In this document: one piece after another, positions 12,641 through 23,004 of the stretch
Layout: the number at the start of each line of letters is the position of its first letter
How positions within the stretch are numbered: the stretch's first letter is position 1
Assembly: GCF_000004195.4 (NCBI RefSeq)
Contig: NC_030678.2
Location: forward strand, 35,693,701 to 35,757,700
Source: Xenopus tropicalis
Lineage: Eukaryota > Chordata > Amphibia > Anura > Pipidae
DNA: 64,000 bases
Direction: 5' to 3'
The notes under the pieces: model-generated
What the model was told of the DNA's origin: nothing
The model's database searches: none
What the model saw: the letters and a program-made list of their open reading frames with translations, nothing else
Position numbers and translations under genes: made by a program

Positions 12641-13957
12641 TGAAGATCTAAGGAGGCTCCTTAGCCAAATATTCAGCTAGATCACCTTCAAAATACCCCT
12701 CATTTGTTTTGTTTGCAGCTGTTTGTATCCCCCATTGCCCTATGGGCTGCCCTGGAAAGATCTATATTAAGCTGCATGTATTGCTTGGCCCCCATGACCT
12801 CTAGCAGCATTGGCAATAGTGGGAGCAGTGCTATATTGTACGAACCCAAGTCCCTCTACAGCAGCACAGGAGGCAGATACATCCTCTACACACAATAAAT
12901 GTATCTTTGGCCTTTTCCATTCACAAGTTGGGGGGGTTGCCCACTGGCTTAGAGCTGACGGCTCCTGCTTACGCACAAAACAGAAAATACAATCTGACGA
13001 GAAACACTGGGCACCAGCCTTTTAGATTATTCTGCTCAGCAGGGCTCTTCTTACAAACTGCACCATGAACTGAATGTTAATGCTGTCATTTTATTTTCTG
13101 CATATTGCCATTGCACTGTGGTGTGGAATATATTGACACTATACACCAAAATGATAAAAATGCATTTAATTGCGTGCGTCGTGTCCATTGTCACATACTT
13201 CTTCTTTCTTAGCTACCCCATATTCAGCACTGGCCCTGGATGTAATATAAATTAGTATCATTTATTGTTGGATTCATGGAAGCACACTGCCGACAAACAC
13301 GCAGGAGGGATAATACATACTGTACTATAAGCCAAGATCTTCAGATCTTCTGCGTACAGAGCTCCAGCTGGAATGTTGTGCAGGAAATGTGCCCGTCATT
13401 GGCAAACTCCCATCAAAATCTGAGTGAAGAAATAAAAGACATATACAGTATATATTTGCACAGAGAAAGGGAGACAAAGAAAGGGAAAAGAACACATTCT
13501 GCATTCACATTTTTGGTATTAAGCGCTACACTAGCGTATAAACCAAATACTCCAAACTATATGAAAATAATATTCATAATGGGTCAATCTGCAGCTAAGG
13601 GCCTCATTTGTAAATATCAAGGCAGCTTTGTTGACATAAAATTCATCTAAATGACATAATTTCATGCCAGCCTGTGATATACAAGGTTCTATGTAACTAT
13701 ACTATATGGCAGCAGTTCCCAAACTGTGAGCAGAGGCAAAAGGTTCCGACTGAAGGTCATTTAGGGTAAGATTTGGGGATAATGCCTATTGGCTCCTCTA
13801 TAAACCCCTGACAGCTCAGCAGCAAAGTTTATCAAGATGAGATTTGGACATTTCAAATCTACTTCCTTAGTATTTATCAATTATTGATAAATAATATGAT
13901 AATAATGATAATAATGATACAGCATTCTTTCCTATATCTGTAATAAACGAGGGGTTG
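12641..13957. other. Non-coding stretch
   Basis: No exon found. The reading frame at 13276-13650 has no recognisable domain. An ATA/ATG-rich simple patch lies at 13890-13920. Confidence 0.4.
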
Positions 13958-13965
13958 GTCCTACC

Positions 13966-14124
13966 CAATGTTCCCTCTAATTTCTTCTTGGCTGTGTGCA
14001 CAAGAAAACAGTTGTGCGCAGTTAGAAATCATCTTTTGGCTTTGTGCGCACCACAATTTATTGTGTGCATTGGTTTCAAAATTTGTGTGCACGCCCACAA
14101 GAGCACAGATTAGAGTGAACATTG
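13966..14124 (+). mobile_element. hAT-like MITE (CAATGTTCCCTCTAA ends)
   Basis: Ends CAATGTTCCCTCTAA and TTAGAGTGAACATTG are near-perfect inverted copies. Flanks gtcctacc and gttctccc agree at 6 of 8 bases. The interior is rich in tgtgcgca-type motifs. The open frame across it is incidental. Confidence 0.75.
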
Positions 14125-14282
14125 GTTCTCCCTTTGCTGCTGTATCAACCGGTTCTCTTCTGGGAAGGCTTTCAGTTAGATGTGTTGGTTGGTTGTTTGT
14201 TGGTGGACTTGGTGAGGTTGGGTACTGTTGTTGGGAATCAGGCTGTGCTTACAGTCTGTGGCTAAATTCATCCCACATATGT

Positions 14283-14504
14283 CCAGTTGGCTTGAGGCTA
14301 GTAGGACAAGGCCAAAAAGGCCGGGGCCTAGGGCGGCACAAGTGGAGGCACGCCGCCCAGCCGCACATGAAGTTACTTACACACGGAGCACTGCGGTCTA
14401 GGTGCATGTCCCTTGTGCTCCAGGTGTAAGTCAAATGATGCACATGCACACGATCCTAGGGGTGGGCAGGTAAAGGCTGCTGGCCTCTGGGCTCTCGGTG
14501 CAGA
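14283..14504. repeat. GC-rich repeat-like block
   Basis: Contains ggccggggcctagggcggc and cgccgcccagccgc. It is distinctly more GC-rich than its surroundings, as in inserted elements elsewhere in the window. Ends not defined. Confidence 0.3.
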
Positions 14505-15009
14505 AATCCTGCCCTGGAGGCTAGGACTTTGTATAAACCAGTCAGGTTCTTCCACTTCCACTCCCATATTAGTCAACCCATTATGTAGGAACCTCACATT
14601 TTTCATAGGTGCATTATTGTACAGAAACAGAAATGGGCCTTCCCTAACATTTTGACATAAAGTAGAAAGCATGGAATTGTCAAGAATAGAAGCCCATCAA
14701 TTGAACCAAAGGACCAAGCCCAGACCATTATTTCTCCTGCACCAAACTTCACTGAGGGCATTATGCATTCAGGCCGGTAGTGTTGTCCTAGCAAACCCAG
14801 ACCCTACCATCACAATGCCACATGATGAAATGCTATTTATCACGCCACAGAACGTGTTTCGATTGCTCTAACATTAGGCACACGGCGATCACCATAAAAC
14901 CTCCAAAAAGTTGTTGCACTGATATTGCTTGGTAATCCCATGAAGTGAGTGATCCCAACTGAGAATATGTCAGTTTTAGAAGTGTCCACGTACTTTTGGC
15001 CACATAAGG
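14505..15009 (-). pseudogene. Decayed Tc1/mariner-type transposase fragment
   Basis: On the - strand the segment around 14700-14760 translates to MPSVKFGAGEIMVWAWSF, close to the conserved Tc1 transposase motif around the second catalytic Asp region (family form: PTVKFGGGxxMVWG). Downstream - strand DNA (positions 14690 to 14520) keeps transposase-like order (ttccatgctttct, gaagaacctgactgg, caaagtcctagcctcc) but is broken by frameshifts and stops. The high-coordinate end carries tacttttggccacata, typical of Tc1-like terminal repeats. The N-terminal DNA-binding part is missing, so the element is internally deleted and dead. No function is expected. Confidence 0.78.
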
Positions 15010-15094
15010 TATTTGTGCAAGGCCCTTGGAATGGAGAATTTCCTTTATACAATAGAGTTTACACTTTCTACATCATCAGTTTTAACAATCTTTA

Positions 15095-15359
15095 AAGGGG
15101 TTGTTCACCTTTGAAGTAACATTTAATATGATGTATCAGACGACCTGAATATAAAAATAAGTAATAAAAGGTAACATAGAGCAATAGTTTTTTTACTGCC
15201 AGGGTCAGTGACCCCCATTTGAAGGTTGAATAGAGTCTGAAGAAGACGGCAAATAATTAAAAAAACTATAAAAAATAAATAATGACGACCAATTGAAAAG
15301 TTGCTCAGAATAGCCCATTATATATCATTCCTAAAGTTAATCTAAAGGTGAACCACCGT
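15095..15359 (+). mobile_element. TTA-flanked MITE family, copy 3 (complete)
   Basis: TTA-AAGGGGTTGTTCACCTTT at the left, GGTGAACCACCGTT-TTA at the right. The shared interior includes gttttttta, cagggtcagtgaccccc and ttgaaaagttgctcagaa. This copy is shorter than the one at 2407 because the ctagcaaccagg block is absent. Confidence 0.78.
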
Positions 15360-15417
15360 TTAATGGTAAACTTAATGTGCCATTGTGTATGCCATTAAGT
15401 ATCTAGGAGAACACATA

Positions 15418-15755
15418 AGGTGGCCAAACACTTAGCAATAATGATCTTTCGTGTGACCATTGATCGCATTAAAGATCGTTTCAACCCTCCCCTGACGTTC
15501 AGGGCTGAATCATCAGATATGGAGTTGGAAACAATAGAAATTCTACCTCCACCTGCCGATTCAGTCCTAAACGTAGATTTTGCTCGGGTGCCTTCAATGG
15601 TGCCCAATCAAAATCTTTTAACCTGGCCGATTGACAAGACAACCGATATCCACAACCTTTGCAATATCGGTTGCCTCTTTAAGCCACCATACACGCACCG
15701 AATATCGTACGATACAAGGTTTCGTACGATAATATTAGTGTGTGTATGGCCGGCT
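15418..15755. mobile_element. Harbinger-like palindromic MITE (GGCCATACAC family), copy 2
   Basis: Flanked by ATA (15415-15417 and 15756-15758). Ends AGGTGGCCAAACAC and GTGTATGGCCGGCT are inverted. The interior has cgtacgatacaaggtttcgtacga and caatatcgg palindromes shared with copies at 21631 and 35340. The 209-codon frame across it is incidental. Confidence 0.8.
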
Positions 15756-15758
15756 ATA

Positions 15759-16990
15759 GGTATTTCTCCCATATCTTTTACTAACCAGGCCCCACAGCCA
15801 CTGCTTCAGACCATCCTAGGGTGGGGGGCACTCTTACAGTCTGGAAATCACTGCTCCAGGGTGTCGAACATCATGCTAACCACATATCCACTGCTTTGCC
15901 TGACTTTAAGGAGCTCAGGGTTAGTCCCACAGTTTGGCAGCCTTTGCCCTGGATGGTTATTTAGTTCAGGTTTTCTGTTACAAAAACCCCTAAGTGCGAT
16001 ATGCAGGCAAATACACAACAAAATAATGATTTCCAAAAAGCCCCAATAATTGTTGGCCCCGTTTATTCTTCGCTCTGCCAGGTTTTTTAATACCACTTAT
16101 CACTAATCCAGATGGTAAAAAATACCTTAAAGGGGTCTGGGAAAAAAAGATGTTTTAAATGACAGTCTTAAATTATGGCTAGCTGCTCACAAGCACTGTT
16201 TGACACTTCAGAGAATAAATCACTTGCTGTCTCGCTCGCAGACAGGCTTTTTCGGGGGGAAAAAAGTTACAAAAATGTTAAATGTCAATATTTTACTCCA
16301 TTAGGAAAACCAGAAATGTTAGAGACATGTGTCAAAAAGAAGGGAGGAATGATAAGAAAAACACTGACGGAAGGAAAAAACGAAATGGTATTATTAGCAA
16401 CATTATGTGTTCTGAAATGCGCTTTTCATTGAACAGGCACCTAGACAGCTACAAGCAGAGAATGATGCCCCGCAGCACTCAGCTCTCGGGGCTGAATGGA
16501 ACCTGTTTTATGTACCAAGTAAAAAACATTTAGAGATATGTGCTGGAAACAAAAATGTTACGGAAGTGCTGCATTTAAAAATAACAAATATATAGTTGGG
16601 GGGACCAGAAGTGTAGGGGATCTGCTATGCTCTAATATCAGGATATAGTTCCTTTTTGCAGCCAAGGTAAATACCCAGTAAACAGAAGCTTTCTGCTGCC
16701 CAAGCCCTCTTTCAGCATTACTTAAATTACATACAGTAGGTTTCATGTACTTTCCAGTATTTTATCTTCATTCCTTGCTGTAAATGAAATAATGCAGTTT
16801 TTTTCTTTTTGTTTTCAAGATATTAGCATTTGTTTAAAAGAAGTACCCTCTGCTTTTCTGTCTAGGGTTCAGGCTACAGGCTACACAAAACAAAAGTATT
16901 TGATGCAGGAAATGTCACTTGCTGCTTCTCTGCTCAAGTCTGTCTTGCAGTCACTTCCTGCACCAGTAAATTAAGCATTTAGGACTTGTT
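15759..16990. other. Non-coding stretch
   Basis: No exon, RNA gene or boundary-defined repeat seen. Confidence 0.4.
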
Positions 16991-16996
16991 TATACT

Positions 16997-17070
16997 GCCC
17001 CATACAGTGTGCAAAGTCCAAAAAAGGGTGCAATCAGACTTTTTTTTGCACTTTGCACACTGCGTGGGGC
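16997..17070. repeat. Inverted repeat (hairpin)
   Basis: Left arm gccccatacagtgtgcaaagt (16997-17017) pairs with actttgcacactgcgtggggc (17050-17070) with few mismatches and a loop of about 32 bases. It probably belongs to a small palindromic repeat. Confidence 0.65.
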
Positions 17071-17189
17071 ATTGGAAAAAAGCACAAAAACCTGCAGTAT
17101 GTCCCATGGATCAATCACTGATTGTGTTTGCACGCAAGGTGCAAGTACTCTGTAAGTGAGCAGTAAGGGGTGCACCCTTGTGTCCCTTA

Positions 17190-17733
17190 GCATACCTCAC
17201 AACTGTCCCGATTTTTGGGGGACAGTCCCTCTTTTGACAGCTCAACCCTCAGTCCCAGATTCTTACTGAAAAGTCCCTCATTTCCCCTGATCTCCTGAAC
17301 TGAAGCTAAAAAAGATACAAATTTAATTAAATAAGTAGCTTTTGGCAGAGAGTCCAGAAATCTTAACGAGTGTCACCTGCACTTAGATACACTGTTTCTC
17401 ACATTTAATTAAATAAGTGGGCTTTTGGCAGAGAGCCCAGAAAGGTAAAAATCCCCCCCTACAATTGTAACTAATAAGCTAAACAGGTCTTTTGGGGAAA
17501 CCGAGACTCGTAGCTTAAAGAGCAACTTCACCTGCATTAGCAAAACTCTAATAACACATAAAACAGGACCCCAAAACCCCCAGAAATGTGTTCAAACTTT
17601 AAATAACCTGCCAAATTTAGTCAAATGGGAGTGGTATTTAGGGGGTGTGGTTGAAAAAAAAATGGGCATGGCCAAAAAATTTGACATTTATTTTGTCCCT
17701 CTTTCCGTTTTTAAAATGTTGGGAGCTATGCCT
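17190..17733. mobile_element. DNA-transposon-like element (CATACCTCACAACTGTCCC ends)
   Basis: Left end catacctcacaactgtccc and right end aaaatgttgggagctatg are diverged inverted copies. Both sides carry ccttag as a short direct repeat. Internally, atttaattaaataagt plus gcttttggcagagag occurs twice (about 17321 and 17404), an internal duplication with a roughly 83-base period. No coding capacity. Confidence 0.6.
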
Positions 17734-17787
17734 TAGTGCTTCTACACTTGTGCCCCCGGGGTAAGTGAATGACCCATTTTGTCTTTA

Positions 17788-17892
17788 AAGGACATGTAAA
17801 GTCTATTTCATTGGGGTGCCCTGATTAGGCACCCACAGTGAAATAGATCCCTAGGTTTGCCATCCCCCAGTGACATAGACTTTACATGTCTT
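17788..17892. mobile_element. Short palindromic MITE (AAGGACATGTAAAGTCTAT ends)
   Basis: 105 bases flanked by TTA (17785-17787 and 17893-17895). Ends aaggacatgtaaagtctat and tagactttacatgtctt are inverted. The middle has a gggtgccctgattaggcaccc hairpin. Confidence 0.78.
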
Positions 17893-18145
17893 TTAAATCT
17901 TACCCTGCTTGAACTGAATAGCACAGGGTGCTCCTGGAACACATGCTTGATATTAGCTAATATTGTGAATTCTAAACTAAACAAATAACTCATTAATGTA
18001 AATTTTACAGGAAAGCTCTCTGGTTTTACCTTGTTATGTGCGTGGGTATATGTCCCCTTTACCACTTTTTTCACAGGAGTATTTAGTAAACTACCTTAAC
18101 CCTCTTTTTCACTGTGGATTAGATATATATGTATCTAACATTCCA

Positions 18146-19208
18146 CAGGTCCAATCTGGGGTTTAAAATAGCCCCTGGCATTTCAAGTACACAGAGGCCC
18201 AAACAGCCCCTCACAGGTCCAATAAATAGTGATGTCTATGGCAGTGCTGTCCAACTGGCACCCCTCGACCCCCCTCTATGTGCCCCCCCCCCACCTGTCT
18301 GGCTGATTTGATGGCTTACCTTTGTGTAAACTTTAAATGATATCAGTACTGAAATTAACTGGCTCCCTGCATGGTTCACACCTAAAATTCAGGCTGTAAT
18401 TGTATTCTATTGTTTAAATATGTTGTCCCCTGTACTGTTGAAACCTTTTAATCTCTGCATTGTTCATCCACTGCATTGTTCACACCTCAGGCTCATACTG
18501 TAAGCACCCACATTGTTTCCCTCTTCACACCACAAACAGACTGTAGGGCAGACAGAGCATGGCACACACAGGCAGCACAGGGCAAGTAGAATATGGCACA
18601 GGCAGGGTAGGTCAGGCAATGTTTGGCACACACAGGCAGCATAGGGCAAACAGAGTACTGACTGTGTGTGCCATACTCTGCCTGCCCTATGCTGCCTGTG
18701 TGTGACATACTCTGCCTGCCTTATGCTGCCTGTGGGAGGTGAACCTGGCAGGGTTTTTTCTGGGAGTTTGTTAGCAGTTGGAAATAACAATTAAATAGTC
18801 ACTAAGGTATGTAATTATGTGCTGGAGGTTGCTGTGCTATCCACAGGGGAGGAGGAGGCATATGGATTTAAGGGTTTGTCTTAATATGACATAATATCAT
18901 TTTTCCACATATGAATGATGGTTGATATCCCCACAGTGAGCACCAAGCATTTAGGTTATTGCTGCGCTACCACCATTAATGTAGGTGTGGTCTTAAAAGC
19001 TCTTGTGATAACATGGGTGTGGTTTGACATGGGTGAGGTTTAAAAAGGTGGAGTGGTAAAAACTGGCTTCCATTAGCGGCCCTCCACTATGAAAGCTATA
19101 GAAATTCTGGCCCTCGGCACCATAGAAGTTGGACAGCACTGGTCAATGGTATCTTACAGCAGCCCCTCTGGTATTTGCCAGAATCCAAAGATTGCCAATC
19201 CAAGCTTG
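18146..19208 (-). mobile_element. hAT-like MITE, GGACTGG family, copy 4, split by a nested insertion
   Basis: The left half (18146-18241) has aggtccaatctgg, cctggcatttcaagtacaca and aataaatagtgatg. The right half (19142-19208) resumes with tatcttacagcagcccctct, gccagaatc and ttgccaatccaagc. Together they form one reverse-oriented family copy with the 900-base element 18242-19141 in its middle. Confidence 0.85.
18242..19141. mobile_element. Nested 900-bp non-autonomous hAT element
   Basis: Begins CAGTGCTGTCCAACT and ends AGTTGGACAGCACTG, perfect inverted ends of 15 bases. Flanks gtctatgg (18234-18241) and gtcaatgg (19142-19149) form an 8-bp duplication with one mismatch, as in hAT transposons. 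Internally a CA/GC-rich block at about 18545-18735 has direct copies of cacacaggcagca and an inverted pair (18625-18648 with 18683-18704). No transposase frame. Confidence 0.9.
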
Positions 19209-19209
19209 G

Positions 19210-19660
19210 GTCCAGAAGTTATTGGAAGAAGCATAGAATTTATTTTATTATAGTTTTGTAACTGGGTTCCCATTTTTTACCCTGGCAACCGACTGACTCA
19301 TAGTGCCAATCACTGACAAACAGCATGTGTTGAGACAAGAAAAAAATGTTAGGCAGTGGGATTATAATACAGTTGGCTGCACACAGGAAAAAATGTTTAG
19401 TTCCTGTTATACAGTAAGAAACTTTAACATGTTACTCTCTATCTGAGCTGGGTGCTTGCAGAATAGTGAGGTTAACAGATACCATATAAGTCTCACGCTT
19501 TCAGAGAAAGTTGTATTCTACTCTGAAACCATAAGCACTAAAGTTAATGCTCTGGAGTCACCTAGTACACTAACCCCATACTGTCTCTTCTCGGTGGAGC
19601 ACCGTGCTGCTACCCTGTTTATTTGGCACTCCTAGAGCATGCTATGGTGCTGATAATAAC
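19210..19660. other. Non-coding stretch
   Basis: No gene or clear repeat boundary seen. Confidence 0.4.
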
Positions 19661-19662
19661 TA

Positions 19663-19957
19663 CAGGTATCAAATACATTATCCAGAAAGGCCATCTCCCA
19701 TAGACTCCTTTATAAGCAAATAATTCAAATTTTTAACAATTATTTCCCTTTTCTCTTTAATAATAAAACAGTACCTTGTACTTGATGGTAACTAAGCTGC
19801 ATGAATCCATATTGGTGGCAAAACAATCCTATTTGGGTTAATTAATGTTTAAATGATTTTTGAGTAGACTTAAGATATGGAGATCCAAATTACGGAAAGA
19901 TCCCTTATCCAGAAAATCCCAGATCCCAAACATTCTGGATAACAGGGCCCATACCTG
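19663..19957 (-). mobile_element. TA-flanked MITE (CAGGTAT family), copy 1
   Basis: Starts TA-CAGGTATC and ends CCCATACCTG-TA. Contains ttatccagaaaggccatctcccatag, a central cagtacc/acttgatggtaactaagc block and cattctggataacagggccc. The TA duplication suggests Tc1/mariner-type mobilisation. Non-coding. Confidence 0.75.
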
Positions 19958-20629
19958 TACAAAACTTTGTTTACATGCGTTTCCCTAACTTCCACTAAGG
20001 TGCCCGCTATCATTTATGGTCTTGGCTTCTCCTCACTGAGGCCTTCAGTCCCAGGCTCTCCAGCAGTATCCACACTCCGCATCGAGGGTAGTATAAAGAA
20101 AAAGAATTATTGGATCCCTCTCTTCTCCTCAAAGTATAACAGTAGTAAAGATGTCTTAATAAGCGGTGGTATGTTGTATGTACCTATAACTTCCTGCTGC
20201 TGAGCTCTGATCTCTTTATATTATTACTATATTGTTCGAGTTATAATGTTTTTTCCCATGCTGTAGGCACTTACCTGTCCAAATGAAGTGTCTGTAGCAA
20301 AACCATAATGCCCTTCACTCAAAGTTAACTTTTTAGTTCTAAGCACATTTATGCTCAGCTAATGATTTTCGGGCTCTGATCCTCTCATACAACTCCTTCT
20401 CGCTTTCTTCTTCAAAGGAAAGCTTTGCAAGCCATTGATGGAGAGCTCCACCTTGCCTCTCATTTCTAACTCATATATTTCCCTTTAAAACATCTCTCTT
20501 TACTAAAGCTCGTCCTCAAACCTCTATACAGACATGAAACTGCCATTGCTGTAGAATCAACAATATAAGCATAAATTGCAACTGTAAACTAAGTGAAGTG
20601 ATGGGGTCTCATTTCCAAAGTAAGCTTAC

Positions 20630-21195
20630 CCTTAAGGGATTCTTTTACAACGGCATATACAAAATGCCTTCAGTTAATAGCACTTCTCAAGCAGAATCTT
20701 GCATTGAAATCCGATTTTTAAAAGATTTTTTTTTCATATTTTTGAGATTTGACATGGGGCTAGACATATTCTCAGTTCCCAGGTGCCCTCAGCCATGTGA
20801 CCTGTGTTCTGATAAACTTCAGTTACACTTTACTGCTGCGCTGCAAGTTAGAGTAATATCACCCCCTCCTTTTCCCCCACCAGCAGCCGATCAGCAGAAC
20901 AATGGGAAGGGAGCAAGATAGCAGTTCCCAGTAGGTATCAGAATAGCATTCAATAGTAAAAATCCAAGTCCGGCTTGGGACTCCTCCAGTTACATGGGAG
21001 TAGGAGAAACAATAGGTTACCTGAAAGCAGTTCTAATGTGTAGCGCTGGCTCCTTCTGAAAGCTCAGACACTGAGATGGTGCCTACACATCAATATTACA
21101 ATTAATAAAATACGTTTATTGGTTTAAGAATAGGATTTTAAATTGTAGAATATATTGTTTGCTATGGACACGTTATGATTTCCCTAAAGTTTCCC
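20630..21195 (+). repeat. Long dispersed repeat, copy A (inverse of 46968-47516)
   Basis: Shares with copy B, in opposite orientation, long stretches such as catggggctagacatattct, tgataaacttcagttacac, cagcagccgatcagcagaa, ggactcctccagttacatgg and gctccttctgaaagctcaga. Ends are diverged. The left has cttaagggattctttta and the right ctaaagtttccctttaa, consistent with a DNA transposon. No intact frame. Confidence 0.8.
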
Positions 21196-21357
21196 TTTAA
21201 TTTACCAACACATGGTTGTTCCTCTCACACCAATTCCATATTGATTGAAAAATTGGTGTATATGCTAATGATACTTACATTTTCCTGCCATAAGATCAAC
21301 CTCTTTGTGTTCTTTACAGTTGACGGGACAGAAAGCACTTTCTCCTGTCAGAGCTTA

Positions 21358-21559
21358 AGGTCCCCATACACCTTAAAATCCGCTTGCTTGGCGATGTTGC
21401 CAAGCGAGCAAATCTTCTCCCGATATCCCCCACCTATGGGTGGGCAATATCGGGAGAATTCAGGCTAATTCGATCGTTTGGCCCTGGGGTCAAAGGTCAA
21501 AGGGAATCGGTCTAAGGCACCGATATCGGCAGCTAGAATTGGCCTGTGTATGGGGACCT
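21358..21559. mobile_element. Harbinger-like palindromic MITE, copy 3 (AAGGTCCCCATACAC ends)
   Basis: Flanked by TTA (21355-21357 and 21560-21562). Ends AGGTCCCCATACAC and GTGTATGGGGACCT are perfect inverted copies. The interior has cttggcgatgttgccaagcgag and tatcccccacctatgggtgggcaata hairpins, as in the copy at 10158. Confidence 0.85.
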
Positions 21560-21630
21560 TTAGTCCCACACATATGCATTGCACAATACACACAGAAAAA
21601 ACCCCAGAAAATATAGAATAACAAGTCTTA

Positions 21631-21898
21631 AGCTGGCCACACACATGGCGATTTTCGTTCCAACCCTCCACTGATGTTCAGGGCTGAATCGTCAAATATG
21701 AAGGAATCAATAGAATTTCTACCTTCTTCTTCCGATTCAGCCCTGAAGGTGGATTTTGCTCAGGTGCCCGATCGGCAAGTCGGACGATATCCATAGCCTT
21801 CTGCGATATCACCTCACCTCACCGCGTTGCCATACACGCACCAAATATTGTACGAAACAAGGTTTTGTACGATATTATCAGTGTGTGTATGGCCAGCT
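21631..21898. mobile_element. Harbinger-like palindromic MITE, copy 4 (AGCTGGCCACACAC ends)
   Basis: Flanked by TTA (21628-21630 and 21899-21901). Ends AGCTGGCCACACAC and GTGTATGGCCAGCT. The interior (tgttcagggctgaatcgtca, ttgtacgaaacaaggttttg) matches copies at 15418 and 35340. It lies only about 70 bases from copy 3. Confidence 0.85.
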
Positions 21899-21901
21899 TT
21901 A

Positions 21902-22611
21902 GGTTAGTGTTCTTAAAGTTTTGTACCCCTTTATATATTCCATTCTGGGGTTCTTTGCTAATATTTCTATTACAGTGCAAACTATAAGGAATATTTGGTG
22001 ACAGCTCCAGAAGTCAGGCAGGGAAGAATAAGACATCTCACACTGGCAGCAAAATCATATTAATTCATGATAATCACACATGATGGGCCATTAGAATACA
22101 AGCTCCATTGGTCTGTACGGCACTGTGAAATGTTTTGTATTGAAGGATAACAGCAGTGGAATACCTCTTAAACTTTTTTAAAATACATATTGAGAAATAT
22201 ATATGTAGATATATTCTTAATCTCTGAGCTAAATAAAATGACCTTTTTAGCATCATTTTGTGTATACTTTAAATATAGGGCACTAATATATCCTGAAATG
22301 TGCTTATCTTGTTTATTTATCTATAGCAAGATCACTTTGGCGTTGCTGCCAAGCAATATTGGTGCTAGCTTAATTTTCTTTTAAGTACATATTCAAGATG
22401 TAGGATGACTAACTCTCCATTTTCCAAATTGCTTGCTTATTCCAGTCCATCAGCGTGCCAATGACTCATGCTAGCCTTTCAGTGTATACTGTATAATATA
22501 TATTGTAATGTTCAGGGCCCAGATGCTAACAGGCATGCAAGCAAGGGCTCAACAACGTACACATTAATTATATCCTATCCCAAAGATTTGCTATGTATTT
22601 GCTTTAAAAGG
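21902..22611. other. Non-coding stretch
   Basis: No gene or clear repeat seen. A short TATA-rich patch lies near 22190-22210. Confidence 0.4.
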
Positions 22612-22625
22612 GCAGAATACCCCCT

Positions 22626-23002
22626 AGTGCAACGAATAGGGCAATAGGGCTGAACTTACTTTTTGTTATTTATTTTTTTGTTGTTGTTTGTTATTTATTA
22701 AACTAACCATGGCAAAAAGGGACACTGAATCTATTCCACATTTGGTTCTTGCAGGGTAGATAATTATATTACAAGAATAAAGCCCTCTCCCATCACCCTT
22801 TGTTGTGGCTGTTGTGTTAACAGGAATCCATTATGCAGGGGAATTATCTGTGCACTGGGAATCTAATCATCTAACTTGGAAGGAGCAGCTGCAGTTTCCC
22901 TATTTGTCCTGTTTAGCGCTAGAAAAAACAAAAAACATAGATTTTTTATAATTAAAACAGTAGGCTAAATGTATGTTAAGCACAAGCCCTATTCATTGCA
23001 CT
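22626..23002. repeat. Possible MITE bounded by inverted repeats
   Basis: agtgcaacgaatagggc (22626-22642) pairs with gccctattcattgcact (22986-23002), 16 of 17 bases. The arms are about 340 bases apart and non-coding in between. The true ends may extend a few bases further (taccccctagtg on the left). Confidence 0.5.
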
Positions 23003-23004
23003 CA

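Noticed and set aside
13968..14429. 153-codon open frame
   Set aside because: Starts inside a hAT-like MITE (tgtgcgca repeats) and continues into a GC-rich block.
15420..16049. 209-codon open frame on the + strand
   Set aside because: It begins inside a palindromic MITE and runs into unrelated sequence; no domain or splice support.
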